Origin: JBDHAC01 sp039589195
GTDB lineage: Bacteria > Gemmatimonadota > Gemmatimonadetes > Palauibacterales > Palauibacteraceae
NCBI GenBank assembly: GCA_039589195.1
Contig: JBDHHV010000012.1
Location: 1-44,889 of the forward strand
Direction of reading: 5' to 3'
Length of the DNA: 44,889 bases
Position numbers and translations under genes: made by a program. Numbering within the stretch: the first letter of the stretch is position 1; the number at the start of each line of letters is the position of its first letter. Below the pieces are notes generated by a model that saw nothing but the letters and a program-made list of their open reading frames with translations, had not been told where the DNA came from and did no database searches. This document shows, in pieces, positions 15,373 through 25,262 of this stretch.

Positions 15373-16584
15373 ATGAAACCCCGCCACTGGGTCACGCTGG
15401 TGGTCGTCTTTATCGCCGGGGCCCTCCTCACAGGGATCATGTTGCGTCTGCGTGCGGGCGACGAGGAGGAGAACCCGGCCGGCGCGGGTGACTCGGCCGC
15501 TGATTCGGTGCGGGCTGCCGTGCAATCGACCGCAGCCCAGACAGCCTTCGCGTCCGAGATCGCCGTCCCCGTTCAGGGCGCGGTCATCCGACGCGACACG
15601 TTCGTCGTATGGATAGACGCAGAAGGTCGAGCGGCCGCCCTCCGGAGCGCACCGCTCTACGCGGAGGTGGAAGGGCCGGTCCTCGAGGTGCCGGTACGCG
15701 AAGGCCAGAGGGTCGGGCCCGGCGAGCTGTTGGCACGCATCGATCCCGTCCCGTACGAGTTGAAAGTGCGCCGCGCGCAATCGGAGGTGGACAGGGCTCA
15801 GGCCGAGTTCGAGAACCTCACGCTGTTCGACGAGGAGATCGAAGACCCCGAGGTGCGGCAAGGGCGTGAGCGGCAGGCCCGCATCAGAAGCGGGTTGTCG
15901 ACCGCTGAAGCGGACCTCGAAGAGGCGGAGTACGAGCTCGCGAAGACGGAGATCCTGGCACCGTTTGCGGGTCGGCTGGCGAACCTCGCCATCGCGCAGG
16001 GGAGCCGGTTGCGGACGGGAGACTCGGTCGCGACGGTCATCGACCTTTCCCGTATCGACGTCGAAGCCGATGTGCTCGAGACGGAGCTGCCCTACATACA
16101 GCTGGGAAGGGAGGTTCGGGTCAGCTTCCCGGCCATCCCCGACGAGACCTTCACGGGGCGGGTGATCACGATCAACCCGCTCGTGGACACCGAGTCGAAC
16201 ACCGCCCGCGTCACGGTGCGACTCTCGAACCCCGGAGCCAGGATCGTGCCCGGCATGTTCGGCAAGCTCGAGATCGCCGGCCGGCTGCTGGCCGACCGGA
16301 TGTTCGTGCCGAGGGACGCGATCGTGGAGCGCAGCGGATCGGGCAGAAGACGCGAAGTGATCTTCGTGTTCGATCCCGGCGAGCCCGGATCCGACCGCGG
16401 AAGCGCGAAGTGGAAGTACGTCACCACCGGGGTCGAGAGCGGTGGGTTTATCGAGGTGGTACCCGAGACCGAGCAGGACCGATTCGAGCCGGGCCAGATC
16501 GTGCTGGTGGAGGGACACGCCACCCTGATCCACGACGCCCGCGTCCAGATCGAGAACCACGCCGAGCTGGAGACTGCCCGGTGA
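15373..16584 (+). CDS. RND efflux periplasmic adaptor (membrane fusion protein)
   Basis: 403 residues. ATG 15373 follows GGAGG by eight bases and opens a signal-anchor helix (WVTLVVVFIAGALLTGIM). Adaptor architecture is visible: a beta-barrel/lipoyl entry (YAEVEGPVLEVPVREGQRVGPGELLARID, about 95-125), a helical hairpin with ELKVRRAQSEVDRAQAEFENL, the second lipoyl half (KTEILAPFAGRLANLAIAQG) and a beta-barrel domain (VSFPAIPDETFTGRVITINP). It links the inner-membrane RND pump to the TolC-type channel. It is the first gene of a four-gene run, and its stop overlaps the next start by four bases. Confidence 0.9.
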   Translation: MKPRHWVTLVVVFIAGALLTGIMLRLRAGDEEENPAGAGDSAADSVRAAVQSTAAQTAFASEIAVPVQGAVIRRDTFVVWIDAEGRAAALRSAPLYAEVEGPVLEVPVREGQRVGPGELLARIDPVPYELKVRRAQSEVDRAQAEFENLTLFDEEIEDPEVRQGRERQARIRSGLSTAEADLEEAEYELAKTEILAPFAGRLANLAIAQGSRLRTGDSVATVIDLSRIDVEADVLETELPYIQLGREVRVSFPAIPDETFTGRVITINPLVDTESNTARVTVRLSNPGARIVPGMFGKLEIAGRLLADRMFVPRDAIVERSGSGRRREVIFVFDPGEPGSDRGSAKWKYVTTGVESGGFIEVVPETEQDRFEPGQIVLVEGHATLIHDARVQIENHAELETAR

Positions 16585-17936
16585 GATTCTCCAACCGCGC
16601 GGGCGGTGCCCTCGCCGGTGCCGTTCTCCTGCTGGCCAGCTCCGTTCCATCAGGGGCCGGGCAGGTGCCCGACACGCTGAGTATCGAGGACGCAATCCGA
16701 ACGGCGCTGGGCCGACACCCGGATATCGCCAGCGCACGCGCGTCGCTGGATGCCGCAGCGGCCGAGCAGCGGGCCGGGTGGGGCGCGTTCCTCCCGAACG
16801 CCAGCGCGAGCCTATCGTTGAGCCGATCCGAGTTCACGACCGTGACGTTCGCTAGCCCGCAAGGACCCTCACAGCGTCTGGACGAACCACTCACGGATGT
16901 GAGTAAGGGTGCCTCGCAGAATCTCAGCTTCAGCTGGGATTTGCTTCGGGGCGGCCAGCGGTTCACGGACCTACGACGGACGCGCGCCGCAACCCGTTCG
17001 GCAAACAGCCAGCTCTCCCAGCGCGAGCGCGACGTAGCCGCCAACGTTCGGGTCGCGTACTACGAGACGTTAAAGCAGGGCGGCCTGGTCGCTGTCGCCC
17101 GGCTACAGCTCGAAGGACGGCGCCGGGACCTGGAGGTGGCCCGCCGCCGGTACGAGATCGCGGCGGTCAATCGCACCGACGTGTTGGGAGCCGAGATCGA
17201 GGTGGGCCGGGCGGAGCTCTTGCTGGTCGAGGCTCAGGATGCCGAGGCAGCGGCGCAGCGCGAACTGCGGTTCAGCATTGGACTCACCGCAGATGGACCC
17301 CGCTTCACGCTGGAAGACGTTTGGGAGCCACCTGACGCCACCTCGCTGGACGAAGCGGGCCTCGCCGGGCTGGCGCTCGCGACCAAACCACGTATTCGGG
17401 CGTTGGAGGCGGATGTCGCGGCGGCCTCAGCGGGGCTTTGGGGCGCGCGAAGCCGCTACCTGCCCACCATCAGCTTGAGCTACGGCCTGAGCCGATCCGA
17501 GCAGGGTGGCGCCGACGCTCCGTTCTTCAAGTTCGACCCGGCGAACACCGGTCAAGGGTTCTCGGTCAGCGCCTCGTGGAACCTGTTCGACGGGTTCAGC
17601 CGTGAGCAGCAGACAGCGCAGGCTCGTTCGAGCCTGCGTGCCGCCGAGTCGAATCTTGCGCTGGAGCGGATCACGGTCGATCGGGACGTGCGTAACGCGG
17701 TCCGGGAGATCCAGACCCGCGCCCGCCGCCTCGAGCTCCAGGAGCGAAACCGTGATCTCGCCCGCCAGCGGCTCGACATGATTCGCGAGCGGTATCGCCT
17801 GGGGACTGTCGAGTACACGGAGCTCCTGCAGGCCACCGAGCAGCTCACAGGCGCAGAGCGCGACGTCATCGACGAACGCTACGAGTATGTGAAGGCCTGG
17901 GCGCGGCTCGAGGCGCAAGTTGGGGGGCTCCTCTGA
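16581..17936 (+). CDS. TolC-family outer-membrane efflux protein
   Basis: 451 residues from GTG 16581, which overlaps the adaptor stop (GTGA). A signal peptide (RFSNRAGGALAGAVLLLASS...GAG) is followed by the OEP repeat structure. The first half begins LSIEDAIRTALGRHPDIASARASLDAAAAE; the second begins LDEAGLAGLALATKPRIRALEADVAAASAG. Coiled-coil helices flank SLSYGLSRSE and SVSASWNLFDGFSREQQ, and the second helix pair ends RYRLGTVEYTELLQA. These are the two homologous halves of TolC. The protein gives the outer-membrane exit for the pump genes downstream. Confidence 0.9.
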   Translation: MRFSNRAGGALAGAVLLLASSVPSGAGQVPDTLSIEDAIRTALGRHPDIASARASLDAAAAEQRAGWGAFLPNASASLSLSRSEFTTVTFASPQGPSQRLDEPLTDVSKGASQNLSFSWDLLRGGQRFTDLRRTRAATRSANSQLSQRERDVAANVRVAYYETLKQGGLVAVARLQLEGRRRDLEVARRRYEIAAVNRTDVLGAEIEVGRAELLLVEAQDAEAAAQRELRFSIGLTADGPRFTLEDVWEPPDATSLDEAGLAGLALATKPRIRALEADVAAASAGLWGARSRYLPTISLSYGLSRSEQGGADAPFFKFDPANTGQGFSVSASWNLFDGFSREQQTAQARSSLRAAESNLALERITVDRDVRNAVREIQTRARRLELQERNRDLARQRLDMIRERYRLGTVEYTELLQATEQLTGAERDVIDERYEYVKAWARLEAQVGGLL

Positions 17937-18002
17937 GCGTGCGGCGTCACCGGGGGCGGCGGGCTGCGCGCGGCTCGACGGGTTGCGGGACGAGCTGAGC
18001 GA

Positions 18003-21000
18003 ATGGCGCTCCCCGACCTCTCGCTCCGTCGCCCGGTGGCGACATCGATGCTGTTCGTCGCCGTGGCCGTGCTCGGGATCGTCTCTTTCCTGCGGTTGCC
18101 CATCGACCTCCTGCCGGACGTCTCCTTCCCCACGCTCTCGGTATGGACCACCTACCCGGATGCGGGCCCGGAGGAGATCGAACGCTTCGTGACCGAGCCC
18201 ATCGAAGGCGCTCTGTGGCGTGTGCCGGGGGTGCGGGAGGTGACTTCGCGCTCGCGTGAGGGTCAGTCGCTCGTCCGGCTCGAGTTCGGTTGGGGAACGG
18301 ACATGGAGTTCGCGACCCTGAACACGAGGGAGCGGCTCGACAACCTTCGCGAGACGCTACCGACCACGTCGGAGCGCCCCGTGATCCTTCGCTCCGACCC
18401 GCAGAGCGATCCGATCATGAACATCGCCATCAGCGGCGCGGATCTGCGCGAGCTGCGCCAGCTGGCGGAAGCCGTGTTCAAGCGACGGCTCGAACAGCTG
18501 GACGGGATCGCCCTCGCCGCCGTCACGGGGGGGCCGAAGCGGGAGATCCTCGTCGAGGTGGATCCGGACCGGCTCGCGGTGCACGACGTGACCCTGGACG
18601 AGATCGCGGGGGCCTTGGACGCCGCCAACTACAACGCGCCCGGCGGGGCAATCCGCCGCGGCAGGTTCCGCTACAGCCTCCGGACGTTGGGTCAGTTCTC
18701 CGCCCTGGAGCAGTTCACCGAGGTGGTGGTCGCTCGCCCGGCGGGCGGGAACGTCGTGCAGCTTTCCGATGTCGCGACGGTCAAGGACACGATCGCGGAG
18801 CTGGAGACGATCGCGCGCTACAACGGTGAACCCGCGATCGGGCTCCAGATTTACAAGGAATCGGGGTCCAACACGGTGCGTGTGGCAGACCGGGTCAGGC
18901 GGACCCTGGATCAGCTTCGGACCGAGTACCCGCGTGTGGATATGGAGCTCGCGTCGAGCCAGGCGACCTTCGTGCGAAACGCGATCTCCAACGTGGTTCA
19001 GGCCCTGCTGCTGGGCGGACTGCTGGCGTTCCTCGTTCTCTTCCTGTTCCTGCGTGACCCTCGCTATCCGGTCGCGATCAGCCTGGCGATTCCGATCTCG
19101 GTCATGGCGGCGTTCGCCCTCCTGTACGTGTTCGATGTGAGCGTCAACATCATGTCGCTCGGGGGGCTGGCGCTCGGCGTGGGGCTGCTCGTCGACAACT
19201 CGATCGTCGTGCTGGAGAACATCTTCCGGCACCGGGAGAGCGGGCACGCTCGTGCCGGGGAACCGCGTGATCATGCCGGGGCGTCGGGTGATCGCGCCCC
19301 CGCGTCCGATGTCCGAGAGATCCAGGCCAGACCGGCCTCGATCGGCGCACGTGAGGTCGCCGGGGCGATCACGGCCTCGACGCTCACGACGATCGCGGTC
19401 TTCGGCCCCGTGCTCTATGTCGAGGGCGTAGCGGGCGCGCTGTTCGGAGATCTCTCGTTGGCCGTGACGTTCTCGCTGCTCGCGTCGCTGCTGGTTGCGC
19501 TCACGTTGCTGCCGGTCATGGCGGCGCGCACGAAGCGTGGCCCCGCCACCGGCCGCGCGGAGTCGGGCGACGGCGCCGCGGGCCGTGCCCCGCCCGTGGA
19601 CCCGGCGGACGGCGCCGATCGTTGGCGACGGCTCAATCGCATCCGGGCACGAGCGTCACGGATCGCGGCAGCGCCCTTCAGGCTCCTGGCGTACGTCGGC
19701 CGCTCCATAGGTCTTACCGTAGGAGATGTCGGACGGGTCACCGGCCGTGGATTGGACCGGGTCTTCCGCCCACTCCTGGATGGCTTCGATCGATCGTTTC
19801 AGCGATTTGCGGGGCGTTACGAGAGGACGCTCGAGTGGTCGCTGGCCAACCGCGGTGCGGTTCTCGGGATCGCGGCGGGCGCGCTCGCGGTCGCCTGGCT
19901 CATCGGTGCCTCGTTGCCACGCGGCCTGATGCCTCGTGTGGATGAACGGCTGTTCCGGGTGGAGATCGAGCTGCCGGTGGGAACGCCGCTGCAGACCACG
20001 TCGGAGACCGCGGAGCGAATCGAGGCGTGGCTGCTCGAGAGGGAAGGGGTCGACGGTGTCTTCACGCGAGTCGGTCGCGCCCGCGACGCCGAGCTTGCGA
20101 CGCGTGAGCTCACCGGCCTCAACAGCGCCGCCATCGAAGTCCGGCTGCTCTCGCGAGGTCCGGGTACGGGTGCCGTCGTGGAGGAGCTTCGTGGGGCCGT
20201 GTCCGACATAGGTGTCGACCCCACGTACGTCTCGGTGGAGACCGGGCGCTCGACCTCGCTCGGACGGGCGCTCGATGTCGGGGAGTCCGATCTGGCCGTC
20301 AAGGTGCAGGGGGCGGAGCTGGACGAGCTCCTGCCGGTCGCGGAGGCCGTAGCGGTCCGCATGCGGGCGCTCGAGCAGCTGGCCGACGTGCGCGTCGACG
20401 TCCAGATGACGCAGCCGGTGTTGGAGGTGCGTGTCGATCAAGACGCGGCTGCGCTCCATGGACTTACGGTACGCGAGGTTGCAGATGGGATCGAATCGCT
20501 ACTGCGCGGGTCGGTCACCGACCGGAGCTTCGCGGAGTTCTCGGACAAGATCGACATTCGCGTCGCCCTACCCGAGGCGGCGCGTCAGGACTTGGCCGAG
20601 GTGATGGCAGTCCGGATCGAAGGGGTACCGCTCGGCGAGCTCGTTCAGGCACGGCCGGGGTACGGGCCGTTGGAGGTGCGCCGAGAGGATCAGAACCGGA
20701 CGGTGCAGGTGCTCGCCGATGTGCGTAGCGGCGGCCTCGCCGCCGCGGTAGGCGCCGTCGAAGAGGATCTCGCACAGGTGCCGAGGCCAGCGCTCGTCAG
20801 CGTCCGCGTCGGGGGGCAGAACGAGGAGATGCGCGAGAGCTTTCGCTCGCTCGGGTTCGCGTTCCTCCTGGCCCTGTTTCTCGTGTTCCTGATCATGGCG
20901 GCTCAGTTCGAGTCGCTCATCCAGCCGCTCGTCGTTCTGACCGCGGTGCCCCTCGCCGCCATCGGAACCGTCGCCGCTCTCGCCATCACGGGTTCGGGGA

Positions 21001-21404
21001 TCAACGTGATGAGCGGCATCGGGCTGGTGATCCTCATCGGTATCGTGGTCAACGACGCGATCATCAAGATCGATTTCATCAATCAGCGCCGCGATGCGGG
21101 TGTGCCCAAGCGAGCGGCGATCCTGGAGGCGGGCCGGCTGCGGCTCCGGCCGATCGTGATGACGACCGTGACCACGGTCGTGGGCCTGCTCCCGCTGGCT
21201 CTCGGTTGGGGAGCGGGTGCGGATCTACGAGCCCCGCTCGCCATCGTCGTGATCGGCGGACTCATCTCGGCGACGTTCCTGACGCTTCTCGTCGTTCCGG
21301 TGATCTACTCGCTCCTCGTGGAGCCGCGGGTGTCCGTGGCGGTGCCTGAGCCCGTTTCCACGCGCGCGGCCATGGGTGAGCCGGTGCCCGGGACGAGCGC
21401 ATGA
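18003..21404 (+). CDS. RND efflux permease, first of a pair
   Basis: A 1133-residue AcrB/HAE1-type proton-driven exporter subunit with 12 membrane spans and large periplasmic loops. Signatures are LSLRRPVATSMLFVAVAVLG, LPDVSFPTLSVWT and PEEIERFVTEPIE. TM4 is LLVDNSIVVLEN, with Asp398 matching AcrB D407 and Asn399 at the D408 position. TM10 is GIVVNDAIIKIDF, with Asn1017 where AcrB has K940. It is about 90 residues longer than usual. One Arg/Ala/Gly-rich insert follows TM4 (about 405-440) and another follows TM6 (about 503-590), both predicted cytoplasmic. No strong ribosome-binding site is seen, and 66 bases separate it from the channel gene. Its stop overlaps the next permease. Confidence 0.92.
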   Translation: MALPDLSLRRPVATSMLFVAVAVLGIVSFLRLPIDLLPDVSFPTLSVWTTYPDAGPEEIERFVTEPIEGALWRVPGVREVTSRSREGQSLVRLEFGWGTDMEFATLNTRERLDNLRETLPTTSERPVILRSDPQSDPIMNIAISGADLRELRQLAEAVFKRRLEQLDGIALAAVTGGPKREILVEVDPDRLAVHDVTLDEIAGALDAANYNAPGGAIRRGRFRYSLRTLGQFSALEQFTEVVVARPAGGNVVQLSDVATVKDTIAELETIARYNGEPAIGLQIYKESGSNTVRVADRVRRTLDQLRTEYPRVDMELASSQATFVRNAISNVVQALLLGGLLAFLVLFLFLRDPRYPVAISLAIPISVMAAFALLYVFDVSVNIMSLGGLALGVGLLVDNSIVVLENIFRHRESGHARAGEPRDHAGASGDRAPASDVREIQARPASIGAREVAGAITASTLTTIAVFGPVLYVEGVAGALFGDLSLAVTFSLLASLLVALTLLPVMAARTKRGPATGRAESGDGAAGRAPPVDPADGADRWRRLNRIRARASRIAAAPFRLLAYVGRSIGLTVGDVGRVTGRGLDRVFRPLLDGFDRSFQRFAGRYERTLEWSLANRGAVLGIAAGALAVAWLIGASLPRGLMPRVDERLFRVEIELPVGTPLQTTSETAERIEAWLLEREGVDGVFTRVGRARDAELATRELTGLNSAAIEVRLLSRGPGTGAVVEELRGAVSDIGVDPTYVSVETGRSTSLGRALDVGESDLAVKVQGAELDELLPVAEAVAVRMRALEQLADVRVDVQMTQPVLEVRVDQDAAALHGLTVREVADGIESLLRGSVTDRSFAEFSDKIDIRVALPEAARQDLAEVMAVRIEGVPLGELVQARPGYGPLEVRREDQNRTVQVLADVRSGGLAAAVGAVEEDLAQVPRPALVSVRVGGQNEEMRESFRSLGFAFLLALFLVFLIMAAQFESLIQPLVVLTAVPLAAIGTVAALAITGSGINVMSGIGLVILIGIVVNDAIIKIDFINQRRDAGVPKRAAILEAGRLRLRPIVMTTVTTVVGLLPLALGWGAGADLRAPLAIVVIGGLISATFLTLLVVPVIYSLLVEPRVSVAVPEPVSTRAAMGEPVPGTSA

Positions 21405-24400
21405 TCGACCTCTCGATCCGACGGCCCGTCGCGACCGCCGCGATATACATCGGTCTGTTTGCCTTGGGCGCGTTCAGCTTCCGGCTCATCCCGGTGGAGC
21501 TCCTTCCAGAGGTCGCTTACCCGAAGCTGACCGTCAGCGCTTCCTGGGCGGGAGCCTCCCCCGAGGCGCTCGAGGCGTTTGTCACCGCGCCCATCGAGTC
21601 CGCCATCCAGCAGGTGCGCGGCGTGCGCAAGGTGATCTCGACGTCGCGCGTCGATCAGCGCGGCATGGGCTCGAATGCCTCGATCGAGATCGAGTTCGAG
21701 CGCGACACGCGGATGGAGTTCGCCAGGCTGGACATGGGGGAGCGGATCGCGGCGCTCTCGGACGAGCTTCCACCGGGCGTCTACCCGAGCGTAGAGCCAT
21801 TCGTCCCGCCCGAGTTCGAGGAGGAAGATCAGCCGTTCCTCAGCTATCGACTCACGGGTCCGTACACGTTCGGTGAGCTGGGACGTCTGGGTGACGAGGA
21901 GATTGTCCCCACACTCCGAGCGATCGATGGTGTTGCGGACGCCCAGGTCTACGGTGGCGAGCAGCGAGAGATCGCGATCGAGCTGGATCGGGAGCGCCTC
22001 GAGGCGCTGAACCTGCGACCCGAAGACGTACGGGCTCGGATCGAGGAGGTGTCGGCCCCCCGTGCCCCGGGCTCGGTCACGCTCGATGGCCGGACGGTTG
22101 CCCTGGCCGTTCGTACGCGGGCGTTCGCGGTGGCGGAGTTGGGCGACATTGTCGTCCTAGCCCGTCCTGAAGGAGCGATACGCGTGCGGGACCTGGGGCG
22201 CGTTCGAGATCAAACGGCCGACCCCAGGCTCATGGTCCGAATCGATGGGCTCCCGACGGTGCAGCTCGTCATACGGCGGCAGACGGGCACCAATGCCGTC
22301 CGGCTCGCCGACCGGCTGAAAGGGCATCTTTCTGAACGCGCGGCGGAGCTTCCTCCAGGGGTGGAGCTCGAGCTGCTGGATGACCAGAGCGAAGACATCC
22401 GCACGCAGCTCAGTGATCTGAGACTGCGCGCGATCGCGGCTGCGATCGTGATCTTCCTGGTGCTGATGCTCTTCTTGCGCTCGCTATCCGCCGTGGCCGT
22501 CGTATTCGCGACTATCGGCTTCAGCGTGTTGTTCGCGGTGAACCTCCTGTACCTGGGCGGGTTCTCGCTCAACGTCCTGAGCCTCGCGGGTCTCGCTTGG
22601 GGCTTCGGTCTGGTCGTCGACAACGGGATCGTCGTGTTCGAGAACGTGGACAGGCACCATGGTCAGGGAGCCTCGACACGCGATGCGGCCCTACGCGGTG
22701 CGCGTCAGGTCGCGCTACCGGTGGTCGCGTCGACACTCACCACGGCGATCGTGCTCGTCCCGTTCCTTTTCCTTCAGGGCGATCTCCGCGCGTACTACCT
22801 GCCGTTGGCATTCGCGGTCGGGTTCTCGATCCTGGCCAGTCTGTTCGTGGCCTTTACCTTCGTGCCGTCGCTCGCGGCCCGTTTGGGCGGGCGGGTGAGA
22901 CCGCCGGTCGTCGACACCGCGTCCCAGCACCTGCACGAGCCGTTCTACATCCAGGGCTACCGCACCGCGCTCGGCTGGGCCCTGAGGCACCCGGTCATGG
23001 TCGGACTGGTGTGCGGTGGGTGCCTGGCGGGGAGCTTCCTTCTGTTCGACAAGAACGTCACGCGTGGTGTCCCGTGGACCAGCTTCTGGGGGCAGCGCAC
23101 CTATATCCTGATCACGATCCAGTTTCCGCGCGGGGCCGGCATCGATCGAACGGACGAGTTGGCTCGGGCGTTCGAGGCCAAGCTGGCGACGCTCCCGGAG
23201 CCCGAGCGCTACGTGACCGTGGTCCAGGATCAGTACGCACGAATCGAGGTGACTTTCCCCGAGGAGCTCGAAGATTCCCCGGTCCCACCCGCGATCAAGG
23301 AGCAGATGGTCGCGTACAGCTACGGGTTCTCCGGGGTCGAGGTTCGCGTGTACGGATACGGCCCCAGCTTCTACGGGGGAGGAGGCAGCCCACCTAACTA
23401 CCGACTCAAGGTGCTTGGATATAACTATTTAACCGTGCGAGATATAGCAGGCGAGATCGCGGGCCGATTGGAGCGCTTCGGGCGCATCCAGGACGTGGAT
23501 CCGAACGCGAGCGGCTCGTGGTTCGAGCGGGACAAGGAGTTCGAGTTCACCATCGCACCGAACCGATCGGCGCTGGAGTCGCACGACCTCTCCGTCGAAC
23601 AGCTGCTCTCCTTCGTGTCGGCGAATGTTCGGACGGAGTTCAGTGGGAATCAGCTCCGGATCGGGGGGGACGAGGTGCCGTATGCGGTGAAGGTGGCCGG
23701 GTATCGGGACTTCGATCTACAGAACCTGCGTGAGCTGCGAATCCCCGTCGAGTCGGGCGCGGACCTCCGGCTCATCGACGTCGCGAGCGTTGAACAGCGC
23801 GATGTCCTGGCGAACATCCGGCGGGAGGACCAGCAGTACGAGCGCACCGTGGCGTGGGAGTTCCGTGGGCCGATCAAGCTGGGGGACCTCGTGCGCGATG
23901 CGGTCGTCGATGCGATGGAGCTTCCTCCAGGGTACCGGGTCGAGGAGGATGAGAGCTGGCGTTGGTCCGAGGAAGAACGGGTCCAGGTGTACCTCGTCCT
24001 CGGCTTCGCCATCCTGCTCATCTACATGGTCACCGCGGGACTGTTCGAATCCCTGGCCGCGCCGTTCGTGGTCCTCCTGACACTGCCGCTCGCGCTCATC
24101 GGGGTCTTCCTGATCTTCTTCCTCGCCGATGCCACCTTCACCCGCACGGCGTACATCGGGACAATCATGATGGCGGGGATCGTGGTGAACAACGCGATCC
24201 TGATCGTCTACCACATCGGCGAGCTCCGCCGCCACATGGAGATCCGGGCCGCTATCCTTCAGGGGACGCTGGAGCGCGTGCGGCCGATCTTCATGACCAC
24301 GCTCACGACCGTCTTCGGGCTCCTCCCGCTCGTAGTGTTCGCCGGTGGGCAGGACAGCAACATCTGGAACGCGCTCGCCCTTGCGACGATCGGCGGGCTG

Positions 24401-24472
24401 ATCTCGAGCACGATCTTCGTGCTGGTCGCGATCCCGGTCGCGTACCGGTGGATCGTGGCGCGAGGCGCCTGA
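21401..24472 (+). CDS. RND efflux permease, second of a pair
   Basis: 1023 residues, starting in the ATGA overlap with the first permease. It is clearly an RND protein (LSIRRPVATAAIYIGLFALG, LLPEVAYPKLTVSASW) but differs widely from its partner, so this is not a recent duplication. TM4 has VVDNGIVVFEN with Asp407, and TM10 has GIVVNNAILIVYHI with Asn930-Asn931. The last part (GLLPLVVFAGGQDSNIWNALALATIGGL) is standard. The order adaptor, channel, permease, permease and the tight overlaps suggest a heteromeric pump comparable to MdtBC or MuxBC, in which the two permeases assemble in one trimer. Substrate is unknown. Confidence 0.92.
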   Translation: MIDLSIRRPVATAAIYIGLFALGAFSFRLIPVELLPEVAYPKLTVSASWAGASPEALEAFVTAPIESAIQQVRGVRKVISTSRVDQRGMGSNASIEIEFERDTRMEFARLDMGERIAALSDELPPGVYPSVEPFVPPEFEEEDQPFLSYRLTGPYTFGELGRLGDEEIVPTLRAIDGVADAQVYGGEQREIAIELDRERLEALNLRPEDVRARIEEVSAPRAPGSVTLDGRTVALAVRTRAFAVAELGDIVVLARPEGAIRVRDLGRVRDQTADPRLMVRIDGLPTVQLVIRRQTGTNAVRLADRLKGHLSERAAELPPGVELELLDDQSEDIRTQLSDLRLRAIAAAIVIFLVLMLFLRSLSAVAVVFATIGFSVLFAVNLLYLGGFSLNVLSLAGLAWGFGLVVDNGIVVFENVDRHHGQGASTRDAALRGARQVALPVVASTLTTAIVLVPFLFLQGDLRAYYLPLAFAVGFSILASLFVAFTFVPSLAARLGGRVRPPVVDTASQHLHEPFYIQGYRTALGWALRHPVMVGLVCGGCLAGSFLLFDKNVTRGVPWTSFWGQRTYILITIQFPRGAGIDRTDELARAFEAKLATLPEPERYVTVVQDQYARIEVTFPEELEDSPVPPAIKEQMVAYSYGFSGVEVRVYGYGPSFYGGGGSPPNYRLKVLGYNYLTVRDIAGEIAGRLERFGRIQDVDPNASGSWFERDKEFEFTIAPNRSALESHDLSVEQLLSFVSANVRTEFSGNQLRIGGDEVPYAVKVAGYRDFDLQNLRELRIPVESGADLRLIDVASVEQRDVLANIRREDQQYERTVAWEFRGPIKLGDLVRDAVVDAMELPPGYRVEEDESWRWSEEERVQVYLVLGFAILLIYMVTAGLFESLAAPFVVLLTLPLALIGVFLIFFLADATFTRTAYIGTIMMAGIVVNNAILIVYHIGELRRHMEIRAAILQGTLERVRPIFMTTLTTVFGLLPLVVFAGGQDSNIWNALALATIGGLISSTIFVLVAIPVAYRWIVARGA

Positions 24473-24477
24473 GCGGG

Positions 24478-24498
24478 CGGTCACCGAGGTGGTGACCG
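24478..24498 (+). terminator. Hairpin after the efflux operon
   Basis: CGGTCACC-GAGGT-GGTGACCG is an 8-bp stem six bases after the second permease stop. No T-run follows. The position fits the 3' end of the operon. Confidence 0.45.
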
Positions 24499-24572
24499 AT
24501 ACTCATGCCGGGTCTACGGAAGCCGTGCCCTGATCCGTAGCGGCGGCCCTACTGCCGAGATATCCTGTCACT

Positions 24573-25199
24573 ATGCTGTCCGTGTACCTGCTCTGCCTGG
24601 TGGTCGGCGGTGGTTTCGCCCTCCTCTCCGCGTTCGGCGATTTCCTCGACGCGGACGCGGATGTCGATATGGATGTCGACGCCGACTTCGACCTGGATCT
24701 CGACCTTGATGCGGACGCGCACCTGCCCGACGTCGTCGGGGCGGCCGATCCCGGGCACGTGGCGGCCATATTCTCCCTCCGCTCGCTCATCTTCTCGATG
24801 TTCGGGTTCGGCGCGACCGGGTCGCTCCTCACGCTGTTCGGCGCCACCCCCGGCGGGTTACTCACGGTCCTGCTCGCTGTGTTGGCGGGTTTGGCCGTGG
24901 GCGCGGCGGTCGGTGCGTTCCTGTCCTACCTGAAGCGCTCCGACTCAGGGGCTCAGCTCACCGAGACCAGCTTCGTCGGACTGCCGGCGAGGGTGACGCT
25001 GCCGATCGGTGCCGAATCGGCCGGTCACATCCTCGTTAAAAAGGGGGACCGCGAGCATTCCATCCGTGCCCTCCCGTACCCGGGTGAGGTGGAGGGGTCC
25101 GATCCCTCGACGTGGGAGAAGGTGGTGGTCATCGAGATGGAGAAAGGGGTGGCCTACGTGGGGCCACTGCGGGGAGAGGACATCGATCTTCTCCCATGA
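24573..25199 (+). CDS. NfeD/YuaF-like membrane protein, flotillin partner
   Basis: 208 residues. An N-terminal helix (MLSVYLLCLVVGGGFALLSAFG) is followed by an Asp-rich stretch at about residues 26-52, in which Asp alternates with Ala, Val, Met and Leu. Two membrane helices come next (SLRSLIFSMFGFGATGSLLTLF and GGLLTVLLAVLAGLAVGAAVG). The last 75 residues form an OB-fold domain typical of NfeD/YuaF (SFVGLPARVTLPIG, GHILVKKGDREHSIRAL, VVVIEMEKGVAYVGPL). Families of this kind pair with flotillins in membrane microdomains. The flotillin gene starts 63 bases after the stop, supporting the call. The Asp repeat could bind cations, but that is a guess. Confidence 0.75.
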   Translation: MLSVYLLCLVVGGGFALLSAFGDFLDADADVDMDVDADFDLDLDLDADAHLPDVVGAADPGHVAAIFSLRSLIFSMFGFGATGSLLTLFGATPGGLLTVLLAVLAGLAVGAAVGAFLSYLKRSDSGAQLTETSFVGLPARVTLPIGAESAGHILVKKGDREHSIRALPYPGEVEGSDPSTWEKVVVIEMEKGVAYVGPLRGEDIDLLP

Positions 25200-25262
25200 G
25201 TGAATCAGACCGTCGCACCGCGCCGACTGCGGCGCGGCGGATCACATAGCAGGGAGGAATCC

